Below, one piece after another: positions 8,719 to 19,517 of a DNA stretch of 40,787 bases; the stretch's first letter is position 1; every line of letters begins with the position of its first letter. The position numbers and the translations under genes were made by a program. The stretch comes from Betaproteobacteria bacterium SCGC AG-212-J23 (GTDB lineage Bacteria; Pseudomonadota; Gammaproteobacteria; Burkholderiales; SG8-39), in contig LSTF01000030.1 of assembly GCA_001644455.1 (NCBI GenBank), positions 1 to 40,787 of the forward strand. The letters are read 5' to 3'. The notes under the pieces were generated by a model. The model saw nothing but the letters and a program-made list of their open reading frames with translations. It was not told where the DNA came from and did no database searches.

Positions 8719-10125
8719 ATGTCGCAGCCCACGCGCACCGAGCACGACCTGCTGGGAGACCGCGCAGTGCCTGCGGATGTGTACTACGGCATACACACCC
8801 TGCGGGCGCTGGAGAACTTCGCGATCAGCGGCACGCCGATCGCGATCTATCCCGACCTCGTCGTGGCGCTCGCCTGCCTCAAGCAGGCCGCCGCGATCGC
8901 CAACGCCGAGCTCGGGCTGCTCGACGAGGAGCGCGCGACCGCGATCCGCCTCGCCTGCGAGGCGGTGCGCGAGGGCAACCTGCACGACCAGTTCGTCGTC
9001 GACGTGATCCAGGGCGGCGCCGGTACCTCCAGCAACATGAATGCCAACGAGGTGATCTGCAATCGCGCGCTGGAAGAGCTCGGCCGAGGCAAGGGCGACT
9101 ACGCGCGCCTGCACCCGCTCGACCACGTCAACATGTCGCAGAGCACCAACGACGTCTACCCCACCGCGGTAAAGCTTGCCCTGCAGCTCGGTATTCGCCG
9201 GCTGCTGGAAGAGATGAAATTCCTGAGAGAAGCGTTTGCAGCCAAAGCGGCGGAGTTCACGCACGTCCTCAAGGTCGGCCGCACCCAGCTCCAGGACGCG
9301 GTGCCGATGACGCTCGGCCAGGAGTTTTCCACCTACGCGGTGATGCTGGGCGAGGACGAGAGCCGGCTCTCGGAAGCCGCGGGACTGATCCGCGAGATCA
9401 ACCTCGGCGCGACGGCGATCGGCACGGGCATCAACGCGCATCCTGACTACGCGGCGCTGGTGACGCGGCGGCTCTCCGAGGTGTCGGGCATCGATTTCGT
9501 CAGCTCGCCCAACCTGATCGAGGCGACGCAGGACGCGGGCTCGTTCGTGCAGCTCTCCGGCGTGCTGAAGCGCATCGCGGTCAAGCTGTCGAAGGTCTGC
9601 AACGACCTGCGCCTGCTCTCCTCGGGACCGCGCGCCGGCATCGGCGAGATTTCGCTGCCGGCGGTGCAGGCGGGCTCGTCGATCATGCCGGGCAAGGTGA
9701 ATCCGGTCATTCCGGAGGTCGTGAACCAGATCGCCTTCGAGGTGATCGGCAACGACATCACGGTGACCATGGCGGCCGAAGCCGGGCAGCTGCAGCTCAA
9801 CGCCTTCGAGCCGATCATCGCCCACAGCCTGTTCAAGAGCCTCTACCACCTCGCCGCCGGCTGCCGCACGCTCGGCGAGCGCTGCGTCAAGGGCATCACC
9901 GCCAATGTGGAACGCGCGCGGAGCCTGCTCGACGGATCGACCGCGCTCGTCACCGCGCTCACTCCCTTCATCGGCTATGCCCGCTCGACCGAGATCGCGC
10001 AGGAGGCGCTCGCTACCGGCGCGCGGGTCTACGACCTCGTCCTGCAGAAGAAGCTCATGAGTCGCGAGGAGCTCGACCGGCTCCTCAGCCCTGAAATGCT
10101 GACCCGACCGCGGAGCAACAAATGA
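8719..10125 (+). CDS. aspA: Aspartate ammonia-lyase (aspartase)
   Basis: The 468-residue enzyme belongs to the fumarase/aspartase superfamily and converts L-aspartate to fumarate and ammonia. The start EHDLLGDRAVPADVYYGIHT with LRALENFAISG resembles known aspartases more than fumarases. Visible motifs are GAGTSSNMNANEV, the NMSQSTNDVYPT segment, KVGRTQLQDAVPM and the family signature GSSIMPGKVNPVIPE with the catalytic serine loop. The length is normal. I chose the ATG at 8719; a GTG at 8701 in the same frame is possible, and neither has a clear ribosome binding site. It overlaps the next gene by 4 bases (ATGA) and is next to the glutamate/aspartate transporter genes, which fits an aspartate catabolic function. 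Confidence 0.9.
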   Translation: MSQPTRTEHDLLGDRAVPADVYYGIHTLRALENFAISGTPIAIYPDLVVALACLKQAAAIANAELGLLDEERATAIRLACEAVREGNLHDQFVVDVIQGGAGTSSNMNANEVICNRALEELGRGKGDYARLHPLDHVNMSQSTNDVYPTAVKLALQLGIRRLLEEMKFLREAFAAKAAEFTHVLKVGRTQLQDAVPMTLGQEFSTYAVMLGEDESRLSEAAGLIREINLGATAIGTGINAHPDYAALVTRRLSEVSGIDFVSSPNLIEATQDAGSFVQLSGVLKRIAVKLSKVCNDLRLLSSGPRAGIGEISLPAVQAGSSIMPGKVNPVIPEVVNQIAFEVIGNDITVTMAAEAGQLQLNAFEPIIAHSLFKSLYHLAAGCRTLGERCVKGITANVERARSLLDGSTALVTALTPFIGYARSTEIAQEALATGARVYDLVLQKKLMSREELDRLLSPEMLTRPRSNK

Positions 10126-11072
10126 GACTGCTGCTGCTCGTCCTGCTCTTCCCCCTGACGGTCTTCGCCCAGGGCTATCCGGCGAAGCCGGTGAAGCTCA
10201 TCGTGCCGTTCCCGGTCGGCGGCATCGCCGACATCTACGGCCGCATCGTCGCCGCGAAGCTGAGCGAGACCTGGGGCCAGCCGGTGGTGGTCGACAACCG
10301 CACCGGCGCCGGCGGCAACATCGGCGCCGACCTCGTCGCCAAGGCGCCGCCCGACGGCTACACCATCGGCATCGGCAGCATCGGCACGCACGCGGTGAAC
10401 GTCACGCTCTTCTCGCGCATGCCCTACGACGCGGTGAACGACTTCGCGCCGATCGCGCACCTGCTCGAGGCCGAGGGCCTGCTCGTCGTGCATCCTTCCG
10501 TGCCGGCCAACAGCGTGCCGGAGCTGATCGCCTATGCCCGGGCCAATCCCGGCACGCTCAGCTTCGCCTCGGCCGGCATGGGCACCTCCAGCCACCTGGC
10601 CGGCGAACTGTTCAAGGCGATGGCGAAGGTCGACATGAACCACATCCCGTACAAGGGAAACACGCCCGCGATTACCGACCTGCTTGCCGGCCAGACGACC
10701 ATGCTTTTCGCGACCATGCCGACCGTCCTGCCGCACGTGAAGGCCGGCAAGCTGCGGCCCCTCGCCACCATCGGCGCGCAGCGCTCCGCGGCCGTCCCCG
10801 ACCTGCCGACCGTCGCCGAGTCGGGCCTTCCGGGCTTTGCCGTCACCAACTGGGTGGGCTTCTTCGCGCCGGCCAGGACCTCGCCCGAGATCGTCCAGCG
10901 CTGGAACGCCGAGACGCTGAAGATCATGCAGACGCCCGAGATGCAGGCGCGCCTGCTCAACGAAGGCGCGCGCTTCATCCCGATGACGCCGGATCAGTTC
11001 GGCGCGTTCGTGAAGAGCGAAATCGCGAAGTGGGCGCCGGTGGTGAGAGCTTCGGGCGCGCGCGTCGACTGA
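10122..11072 (+). CDS. Tripartite tricarboxylate transporter substrate-binding protein (Bug family)
   Basis: The 316-residue product has a signal peptide (MRLLLLVLLFPLTVFAQ) and the Bug/TctC fold. Typical segments are YPAKPVKLIVPFPVGGIADI, VVDNRTGAGGNIGADLVAKA, PPDGYTIGIGS, LSFASAGMGTSSHLAGELFK, HIPYKGNTPAITDLLAGQ and LPTVAESGLPGF. Bug proteins are periplasmic receptors for carboxylates and are greatly expanded in betaproteobacteria, often far from any TctAB membrane partner, as here. Translational overlap with aspA suggests a dicarboxylate or aspartate-like ligand; this is inference. Confidence 0.9.
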   Translation: MRLLLLVLLFPLTVFAQGYPAKPVKLIVPFPVGGIADIYGRIVAAKLSETWGQPVVVDNRTGAGGNIGADLVAKAPPDGYTIGIGSIGTHAVNVTLFSRMPYDAVNDFAPIAHLLEAEGLLVVHPSVPANSVPELIAYARANPGTLSFASAGMGTSSHLAGELFKAMAKVDMNHIPYKGNTPAITDLLAGQTTMLFATMPTVLPHVKAGKLRPLATIGAQRSAAVPDLPTVAESGLPGFAVTNWVGFFAPARTSPEIVQRWNAETLKIMQTPEMQARLLNEGARFIPMTPDQFGAFVKSEIAKWAPVVRASGARVD

Positions 11073-11142
11073 CAGAAACAAAAACAGAACGCGGCAGAAA
11101 CATCGAGGGAGTAGGCTTTCCCGTTCATCAGGAGGGAGGTCC

Positions 11143-11760
11143 ATGTTTCGTTCGCTAGCACTCATTGCGGCTCTCGTCGTTGCTTCTTCGGTTCACGCGC
11201 AAGACGCACAGGCGATCGTCGCCGCGCTCAAGCAGGGCGGCTGTGTGATCGTCTTTCGCCACGGCGCGACCCATCGCGACCAGGCCGACACCGATCCTCT
11301 CAATCTTGACGACCCGAACAACGTCTCGAAGCAGCGCCAGCTGAGCGAGCGCGGCCGGCAGGTCGCGCGCGAGATCAACGGCGCATTCAAGACGCTGCAG
11401 GTTCCGATCGGTGCCGTCTACACCAGCAAGTTCTACCGCGCGGTGGAGACCGGCCGCCTGATTTCAGGCAAGGATGTCGTTGCCACCGCCGACGTCAGCG
11501 AGGGCGGGCAGGTGGTGACGCCGATCGAGAACGACCGCCGCACCGAAGCGATGCGCAAGCTGGCGGCGACCCCGCCCGCGCGGGGCACGAACACGCTGGT
11601 GGTCAGCCACAACCCGAACATCCTCGATGCCTTCGGCAAGGACTGGTTCGACGTGCGCGAAGGCGAGGCGTCGATCTTCAGGCCCGACGGCAACGGCAAG
11701 TTCGTGCTCGTCGGCCGCGTGCAGGCTAGCGAGTGGTCCGAATTGGCGAAGCGCCGCTGA
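11143..11760 (+). CDS. Periplasmic histidine phosphatase family protein
   Basis: The 205-residue protein carries a signal peptide (MFRSLALIAALVVASSVHA, cleaved near AQD) and a histidine phosphatase domain. The catalytic RHG is at residues 39-41 (VIVFRHGATH), followed by the typical QLSERGRQVAREI helix, VYTSKFYRAVETGRL and the second catalytic histidine in VVSHNPNI; RPDGNGKFVLVGRV closes the fold. It should hydrolyse phosphate esters in the periplasm by a phosphohistidine intermediate; the substrate is unknown. A strong ribosome binding site (AGGAGGGAGG) precedes the ATG. The 3' end overlaps the convergent putA by 35 bases. It is separated from the Bug receptor by 70 bases, so it may or may not be in that operon. 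Confidence 0.82.
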   Translation: MFRSLALIAALVVASSVHAQDAQAIVAALKQGGCVIVFRHGATHRDQADTDPLNLDDPNNVSKQRQLSERGRQVAREINGAFKTLQVPIGAVYTSKFYRAVETGRLISGKDVVATADVSEGGQVVTPIENDRRTEAMRKLAATPPARGTNTLVVSHNPNILDAFGKDWFDVREGEASIFRPDGNGKFVLVGRVQASEWSELAKRR

Positions 11761-14641
11761 GCAGTTCGGTGACGCCGCCGATCGCGGCGGTGTTCACCGT
11801 CAGCGTTCTTTCCGTCGCGAACCTGAGCATGTAGTGCGGCCCGCCGGCCTTCGGGCCGGTACCCGATAGGCCTTCGCCGCCGAACGGCTGCACGCCCACC
11901 ACGGCGCCGATCATGCTGCGGTTCACGTAGACGTTGCCGACGCGCGCTTGCGCTATCACTCGATCGACGAAAGACTGAATTCGGCTGTGGATGCCGAGCG
12001 TGAGGCCGTAGCCGGTGTCGCGCAGCCAGGCGAGGACGCGGTCGAGATCGTCGCGCTGGTAGACGCAGACGTGCAGGATCGGCCCGAAGACTTCCGTTTT
12101 CGGCAACTGCTCGAGCGGCATCTCGAAGGCGATCGGCGCGATGTAGTGGCCGTGCAGGCCGGGCGAGAGATGCGCGGCGCCGACTAGCTTCGCGGATTGC
12201 CGGAGCTGTCGGATGTGGTGCGCGAGCGCATCGTGGGCGGCTCTGTCGATCACCGGGCCGATGTCGGTGTCGGGCTCGACCGGATCGCCCACCTTCAGCT
12301 CGGCGAGCGCACCGCGCAGCAGCTCGAGGGTGCGCGGCGCGTTGCCGGCCTCGAGGAAGAGGATGCGCTGTGCGGAGCACCGCTGGCCGGCGCTCTGGAA
12401 CGCCGAGGCGACGGTGTCGTCCACCACCTGCTCGGGGAGCGCGGAGGAATCGACCAGCATGGCGTTGACCCCGCCCGTTTCCGCGATGAGCGGCACGATG
12501 GGTCCGCTTCTTTCAGAAAGAGATTTATTTATGAGGCGCGCGGTTTCGACTGAACCCGTAAAGGCGACGCCGGCGATGCGCGGATCGGCGACGAGCCGCG
12601 CGCCGAGGCTGCCGTCGCCGATCGCGCCGCAGGCGACGTCGGCGGGAATGCCGGCCTCGTAGAGGATTTCCAGCGCGCGCATGCCGGTGCGCGGCGTCTG
12701 CTCGGCGGGCTTGGCGATCACGCAGTTGCCCGCCGCGAGCGCGGCGGCCACCTGCCCCGTGAAGATCGCGAGCGGGAAGTTCCACGGGCTGATGCAGGCG
12801 AACACGCCTCTACCATGCAGGAACAGCTCGTTCTTCTCGCCGGCCGGTCCCGAAAGCAAAAGAGGTTTGTCGAAATGCTGCTTCGCTTGCAGGGCATAGT
12901 ACCGGCAGAAGTCGGCGGCTTCGCGTACTTCGGAGACCGCATCGGCGTAGGTGCGCTTGCCCTCGCGCACGATGAGCGAGACCAGCTCGACCAGGTGCGC
13001 TTCCAGCAGGTCGGCGGCGCGCTCGAGCCGCGCGGCGCGCTCGGCCGCCGGCGTGCGCGACCAGGATTCGAACGCGTCCGCGGCGCGGGCGAGGCTGAAG
13101 TCGAGCTCCTCCGGCGACGTCTCATCGACGGGTGGGAGAGCGCCGTCGGCGGCGATATGCGCCTTGAGCGCGTCGAGGTTGCTGCGAACGGAGAGATCCA
13201 TGCCTAGAGAGTTCCTGCGGTCAGGGTAGAGGTCGCGTGGCAGCGGGATGCGGGGATCGGGTGCGAGCGGCGCTTGCGTGGGATCCGCGACCAGGTCCTC
13301 GAGGGGCACCGCCGGATCGGCGATCTGGTGCACGAACGAGGTGTTGGCGCCGTTCTCGAGCAGCCGGCGCACGAGATAGGGGAGGAGGTCGCTGAAGCTG
13401 CCCACCGGCGCGTAGACGCGGCATCGCACGTCCGGGCGATCGGCGAGCGCGATGCCATAGAGCGCGTCGCCCATACCGAATAATTTCTGGAATTCGAACG
13501 GCTTCGATTCCCCGATCTCCAGGATCGTCGCCAGCGTGCGGCAGTTGTGGGTGGCGAACGCGGGATAGATCGCCTCCGGTGCCGCCAGGAGCGCAGTCGC
13601 GCAGGCGACGTAGGAAACGTCGGTCGCCGCCTTGCGCGTGAAGACCGGGTAGTCGGGCATGCCGAGCTGCTGCGCGCGCTTCACCTCGCCGTCCCAGTAC
13701 GCGCCTTTGACGAGGCGGATCGCGATGCGCCGCTTCTGCTTGCGGCCGAGCTCGACCAGCCATTCGCAGACGGCGAGCGCGCGCTTCTGGTAAGCCTGTA
13801 CCGCGAGGCCGGCGGAGGGCACGGCTTCGAGAATGTCCAGCGTCAGCTCCAGGCGCTCCGATTCCTCGGCGTCGATGGTCATGCCGATGCCGCGCCCCGC
13901 AGCCAGCTCCGCCAGCCGTCGAATCTGGGGAACCAATTCGCGAAAAACCCGCGGGCGATTCGCTTCCTCGAAGCGCGGGTGCAAGGCGGAGAGCTTGACC
14001 GAGACGCCGTCGGGCACGCGTGCCGTCTGGATCGCGTGCGAATACAGCTTGAAGTAGCGCGCCGCGTCCTCGGCGGTGCGCGCTGCCTCGCCGAGTATGT
14101 CGTAGGAGAAGCAGTAGCGAGGGCGCGCCGCTGCCTGCGCCACGGCCTGCTCGATCGTCTCGCCGAGGACGAACTGGCCGGCGAGGATGCGCATCGCCTG
14201 CTTCACCGCGGTGCGGATGACCGGCTCGCCGAGGCGCGAGATGAGGCTCTTCAGCGTCGACGGCTCGTCGTGCCAGCGCATCAGCGTGCCGGTCAGCATC
14301 AGTGCCCAGTCGGCGGCGCTCGCCGTGCTCCAGTTGCCGGACGCGAGCTTGTCGCGCAATAGCGCGTCCGCGGTGGCGGCATCCGGAATGCGCAGCAGCG
14401 CCTCGGCGACGCACATCAGCGCCACGCCCTCCGGGGTGGAGAGCCCGTACTGGCGCAGGAACGATTCAGCCGAGAGCGGCGCCGGGGGAGCGGCGCGCAC
14501 CCGTTCGGCGAGCTGAAAGGAAAGTCCGGCGATCTTTTTCGAGGCGACGGCATCCGGCTGCAGCGCGCGCAGCCGCCGCACCGCCTCCGTTTCAGCCATG
14601 CGGTGCGAAGCGAAAATCGCTGCGCGTGCGCGGTCACCCAT
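11726..14641 (-). CDS. putA: Bifunctional proline dehydrogenase / P5C dehydrogenase, short PutA
   Basis: The 971-residue protein oxidises proline to glutamate in two steps. The first half is the FAD-dependent proline dehydrogenase (about residues 170-440: YDILGEAARTAEDAARYF, SVKLSALHPRFE, IRLVKGAYWDGEVKRAQ, FATHNCRTLA, ENGANTSFVHQIAD). The second half is the aldehyde dehydrogenase (about 540-940: CISPWNFPLAIFTGQVAAAL, GVAFTGSVETARLI, ETGGVNAM, catalytic cysteine in SAGQRCSAQR, PFGGEGLSGTGPKAGG). The N-terminal ribbon-helix-helix DNA-binding domain of trifunctional PutA is missing, so this is an enzyme-only form. The ATG at 14641 is weakly supported, and a second ATG at 14599 (MAETEAVRRL) is possible. 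It diverges from acetoacetyl-CoA synthetase across only 34 bases. Confidence 0.93.
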   Translation of the reverse strand: MGDRARAAIFASHRMAETEAVRRLRALQPDAVASKKIAGLSFQLAERVRAAPPAPLSAESFLRQYGLSTPEGVALMCVAEALLRIPDAATADALLRDKLASGNWSTASAADWALMLTGTLMRWHDEPSTLKSLISRLGEPVIRTAVKQAMRILAGQFVLGETIEQAVAQAAARPRYCFSYDILGEAARTAEDAARYFKLYSHAIQTARVPDGVSVKLSALHPRFEEANRPRVFRELVPQIRRLAELAAGRGIGMTIDAEESERLELTLDILEAVPSAGLAVQAYQKRALAVCEWLVELGRKQKRRIAIRLVKGAYWDGEVKRAQQLGMPDYPVFTRKAATDVSYVACATALLAAPEAIYPAFATHNCRTLATILEIGESKPFEFQKLFGMGDALYGIALADRPDVRCRVYAPVGSFSDLLPYLVRRLLENGANTSFVHQIADPAVPLEDLVADPTQAPLAPDPRIPLPRDLYPDRRNSLGMDLSVRSNLDALKAHIAADGALPPVDETSPEELDFSLARAADAFESWSRTPAAERAARLERAADLLEAHLVELVSLIVREGKRTYADAVSEVREAADFCRYYALQAKQHFDKPLLLSGPAGEKNELFLHGRGVFACISPWNFPLAIFTGQVAAALAAGNCVIAKPAEQTPRTGMRALEILYEAGIPADVACGAIGDGSLGARLVADPRIAGVAFTGSVETARLINKSLSERSGPIVPLIAETGGVNAMLVDSSALPEQVVDDTVASAFQSAGQRCSAQRILFLEAGNAPRTLELLRGALAELKVGDPVEPDTDIGPVIDRAAHDALAHHIRQLRQSAKLVGAAHLSPGLHGHYIAPIAFEMPLEQLPKTEVFGPILHVCVYQRDDLDRVLAWLRDTGYGLTLGIHSRIQSFVDRVIAQARVGNVYVNRSMIGAVVGVQPFGGEGLSGTGPKAGGPHYMLRFATERTLTVNTAAIGGVTELLSGASPIRTTR

Positions 14642-14675
14642 ATAGAATCTCGCCGCCGAATCCTACGCTCCCCGC

Positions 14676-16631
<1,956 letters not shown>

Positions 16632-16640
16632 AATCGGTTC

Positions 16641-17525
16641 GTGCAGCAGCAGTACTTCCTGTCGCTCGGCGACGGCGGCTTCCATCGCATCGCATACACG
16701 GAGTGGGGCGATCCTTCCGCCGCCCACGTCGTCATCTGCGTGCATGGCCTGGCGCGCAACAGCCGCGACTTCGACTACCTCGCCGACGAGCTCACGCCCG
16801 AGTGCCGCGTGCTGTGCATGGACGTGGTCGGTCGCGGCGAAAGCGACTGGCTGGAAAATCCGTCGGAGTACACCTTCGCCACCTACCAGCGCGACGCCGC
16901 GGCGATGCTCGCGCGCGCCGGCGCCGTGAAGGTCGACTGGGTCGGCACGTCGATGGGCGGGCTGATCGGCATGTTCCTCGCCGCGCGACCCAACTCGCCG
17001 ATCCGCCGCCTGGTGCTGAACGACGTCGGCGCGCTGGTGCCGTGGGCGGCGCTGTTTCGCATGAAGGGCTACATCACGCGCGGCCGCCGCTTCAGCAGCC
17101 TCGGCGAAGTCGAGGCCTATCTGCGCCAGGTGTGCGCGCCGTTCGGTCCGCTCACCGACGAGCAGTGGCAGCACATGGCGCGCCACGGCGCGCGGCGCGA
17201 GGACGGGGAAGGCTCCTCGCCGTACCTGCTTCGCTACGATCCGGCGATCGGCGAGGGCCTGCACGGCCACATCGACCCGGAATTTCCCATGGGACCGGAC
17301 ATGCTGCGCGGCATCGACCTGTGGAACGTCTGGAGCAAGGTGACCTGTCCGACGCTGGTGCTGCGCGGTGCGGATTCCGAAGTTCTGCTGAAAAAAACCC
17401 TGGATGAGATGCAAAGCCGGAAACCCGACCTGCAGGTGGTTGAATTTCCCGGCGTCGGCCATGCGCCGGCGCTGATGAACGAGGAGCAGATCGGAGTCGT
17501 CAAACGTTTCCTGCTCGAGTCCTAG
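16641..17525 (+). CDS. Alpha/beta hydrolase
   Basis: The 294-residue protein has the alpha/beta hydrolase fold. The oxyanion region is VVICVHGLARNSRDF, the nucleophile elbow GTSMGG (serine nucleophile), an acid region near LVLRGADSEVLL and a late histidine in VVEFPGVGHAPALM. No signal peptide is present, so it is cytoplasmic. The GTG start at 16641 is the first start after the stop of aacS and gives the normal beginning QQQYFLSLGDGGFHRIAY. The substrate is unknown; the operon context suggests an ester or thioester in four-carbon acid metabolism, which is inference. Confidence 0.85.
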   Translation: MQQQYFLSLGDGGFHRIAYTEWGDPSAAHVVICVHGLARNSRDFDYLADELTPECRVLCMDVVGRGESDWLENPSEYTFATYQRDAAAMLARAGAVKVDWVGTSMGGLIGMFLAARPNSPIRRLVLNDVGALVPWAALFRMKGYITRGRRFSSLGEVEAYLRQVCAPFGPLTDEQWQHMARHGARREDGEGSSPYLLRYDPAIGEGLHGHIDPEFPMGPDMLRGIDLWNVWSKVTCPTLVLRGADSEVLLKKTLDEMQSRKPDLQVVEFPGVGHAPALMNEEQIGVVKRFLLES

Positions 17526-17551
17526 CCGCGCTCCTTTTTTGCTCGTCGGCC

Positions 17552-18448
17552 TTGGCCGCCGAGCTTCCGGCGCTGCATGCGGACATTTCGGCGGTGACGG
17601 TTTCGGGCGTTTCCTCGGGCGGCTACATGGCGGTGCAGATGCATGTCGCGCACTCGGCGATGGTCAAGGGCGCGGGCGTCATCGCCGGCGGGCCGTACTA
17701 CTGCGCCATGGGCAGCGTCTGGACCGCCTACTACAACTGCATGACCCCGGGATGGTGGACGCCGCTGCCGCGCGCCGCTCAGCTCAAGTCCTACACGGAC
17801 AATTTCGCGGCGGCAGGCCGCATCGACCCGACGAAGAACATCGCGGCGGCGAAGGTCTGGCTCTTTACCGGGACCAACGACTACACGGTGCAGCCCGAAG
17901 TGGTGCGCGAGCTCGCGGCGTACTACGCGCTGTACGGCGTCAAAGCGAAGTTGGTGGCCGACCGGCCGGCGGGGCACGGCATGGTGACCGACGGCGCGGG
18001 GAACAGGGACTGCACCGTCACGCAGGAACCCTACCTCAACGATTGCGACTACGACGCTGCGGGAGAGTTGCTGAAACACCTGCTGGGACCGCTCAGGCCG
18101 CCGGCGATGTCCGGGGCGCTACGGGAATTCGACCAGGGATTCGTTTATGTGCCGAAGGATTGCGAGACGGAGCGCTGCCGCGTGCATGTCGCGTTCCATG
18201 GCTGCCAGCAAAGCGGCGATCGCTTTCCGCGCGATGCGGGCTACAACCGCTGGGCGGAAACGAATCGTCTGATCGTTCTCTATCCGCAGGTGAAAGCGAG
18301 CTTTTTCAATCCCCGCGGCTGCTGGGACTGGTGGGGCTATACGAACGCGGCCTACGCGACGAAAGAAGGCACGCAGATCCGCGCCGTCTGGGCGATGCTC
18401 GAGCGGCTCAGCGCGCCGAGGCAGAGCGCTAGCGCGATTGTGAAATAG
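17552..18448 (+). CDS. PHB depolymerase-like secreted esterase, start uncertain
   Basis: From the TTG at 17552 the product is 298 residues. It carries the lipase box SGVSSGGYM (serine 22), GAGVIAGGPYYCAMG, VWLFTGTNDYTV, a histidine in RPAGHGMV, VAFHGCQQSG and a cysteine-rich end (NPRGCWDWWGYT), the pattern of the PHB depolymerase esterase family. The same frame stays open upstream back to 17444 and encodes a good signal peptide (VLAALLFCSSALAAELP). That stretch has no ATG, GTG or TTG before the TTG at 17552, so the true initiation site is unclear. The open region overlaps the end of the upstream hydrolase, suggesting coupled translation. The last 20 bases overlap the convergent CbiX-like gene. 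Confidence 0.8.
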   Translation: MAAELPALHADISAVTVSGVSSGGYMAVQMHVAHSAMVKGAGVIAGGPYYCAMGSVWTAYYNCMTPGWWTPLPRAAQLKSYTDNFAAAGRIDPTKNIAAAKVWLFTGTNDYTVQPEVVRELAAYYALYGVKAKLVADRPAGHGMVTDGAGNRDCTVTQEPYLNDCDYDAAGELLKHLLGPLRPPAMSGALREFDQGFVYVPKDCETERCRVHVAFHGCQQSGDRFPRDAGYNRWAETNRLIVLYPQVKASFFNPRGCWDWWGYTNAAYATKEGTQIRAVWAMLERLSAPRQSASAIVK

Positions 18449-18785
18449 CGGTGGCGATCGCCTCGATCACTTCCGGTTGCTCGCCGATCGGCTTGTCGAG
18501 GACGAGATTCACCTCGGGACGCTTCGCCTGCGCGACGAGCTTTGGCAGATCTTCCTTCACATGGCCCCCGGCGCCGAGGAACAGCGGAATGACGCGCACA
18601 GAAAGGGCGCCTTTCGCCACCAGCGCGGCGACCGCTTCGTCGAGCGACGGGCCATGCTCGAGATAGGCGAGGAACACCGATACCGCGGGCAAGCGCTTGC
18701 CGAGGCTGACGGCGATTTTCTCGAAGGGCTGCGACCACTCCGGGTCTTTCGACCCGTGTCCGAGCAGGACGATGCCTTCTTTCAA
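18429..18785 (-). CDS. CbiX/SirB-like sirohydrochlorin chelatase domain protein
   Basis: The 118-residue protein matches the small CbiX chelatase type: GIVLLGHGSKDPEW with the metal-binding histidine, VFLAYLEHGPSLDEAVAALV, VRVIPLFLGAGGHVKEDLP with the second histidine, and a closing IGEQPEVIEAIATAI. Such enzymes insert cobalt, iron or nickel into sirohydrochlorin for cobalamin, siroheme or F430 production. I chose the TTG at 18785 because the protein begins there as in the family (KEGIVLLGHGS). TTG and the stop of the upstream esterase share bases (TTGA), implying coupled translation. No other tetrapyrrole gene lies in the window. Confidence 0.82.
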   Translation of the reverse strand: MKEGIVLLGHGSKDPEWSQPFEKIAVSLGKRLPAVSVFLAYLEHGPSLDEAVAALVAKGALSVRVIPLFLGAGGHVKEDLPKLVAQAKRPEVNLVLDKPIGEQPEVIEAIATAISQSR

Positions 18786-19453
18786 TGCAAGGTGGCCCGG
18801 CGGCCCTCGTAGATGCCTTGCAGCAGCCGCAGCGAGCCGAGGCAGATCGCGCGGTGCGAGAGCTCGTGGCCGTCGTGCTCGACGATGTCGAGCGTGCACG
18901 GCACGTGCAGGCCGGTGAGCACGCGGGCGGCGCGCTCGGCGTAGACGCGCGACACCACCGAGTCGAATTCGCCGTGCACGAGGTGGATGCGCGACGCGAT
19001 GTGGCTGCCGCGCGCCGGCGTCTGCGCGAAGCGCGAGGAGAACGCCACCACCGCGCCGGCGAGGCAGCCCGGCCCCTTCACCGCCTCGAGCGCGACGGTG
19101 CCGCCCTGCGAGAAACCGACCAGCACGGTGCGGTTCGCCGGCACGCCGAAGTTGGTCTGCTCGCGGCGCACCAGGTCTTCAACGTCGGGCAGCACGCTCG
19201 CGACGCGCTCGCGATGGTTGTCGCAGTTCAGGCCGCGCGTCGGATACCAGTCCTGCGCCGCGCCGCCGCGCGCGTCGGGGTTGAAGCCGCTCGGCACCAC
19301 CAGCGCCGCGCTCGGGAAGCGCGCCTGGAACCGGAACGCGATCGGGATCATCGACTGCGCGGTCGCGCCGCAGCCATGCAGGAATACGAACAGATGGCGG
19401 GGATGCTGCCGGGAGGTGCTGCTCGGCGCGAAGCGGAACACGCGACCGGACAT
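18782..19453 (-). CDS. Carboxylesterase/phospholipase-type alpha/beta hydrolase
   Basis: The 223-residue protein shows the small esterase layout: LFVFLHGCGATAQSMIPIA, GGAAQDWYPTRG, nucleophile elbow VGFSQGGTVAL, HLVHGEFDSVVSR with the acid, and a late histidine in EHDGHELS. These are the features of the acyl-protein thioesterase/YpfH group. The ATG at 19453 (MSGRVFRFAPSS) was chosen because longer versions extend through the divergent promoter region of the ABC exporter and contain no conserved sequence. Substrate unknown. Confidence 0.82.
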   Translation of the reverse strand: MSGRVFRFAPSSTSRQHPRHLFVFLHGCGATAQSMIPIAFRFQARFPSAALVVPSGFNPDARGGAAQDWYPTRGLNCDNHRERVASVLPDVEDLVRREQTNFGVPANRTVLVGFSQGGTVALEAVKGPGCLAGAVVAFSSRFAQTPARGSHIASRIHLVHGEFDSVVSRVYAERAARVLTGLHVPCTLDIVEHDGHELSHRAICLGSLRLLQGIYEGRRATLH

Positions 19454-19460
19454 GCGTCGA

Positions 19461-19491
19461 TTGTTACCCCGGGGTGACCGTTCTGTAAACT
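19461..19491 (+). promoter_or_regulatory. Putative promoter of the ABC exporter gene
   Basis: TTGTTA at 19461-19466 is followed after 17 bases by TGTAAA (19484-19489) or after 19 bases by TAAACT (19486-19491). It lies 27 bases before the ATG at 19518, whose ribosome binding site CAGGTGA is clear. Only pattern matching by eye supports it. Confidence 0.4.
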
Positions 19492-19517
19492 GCCTCGGAC
19501 TTTTTCTCAGGTGATCC

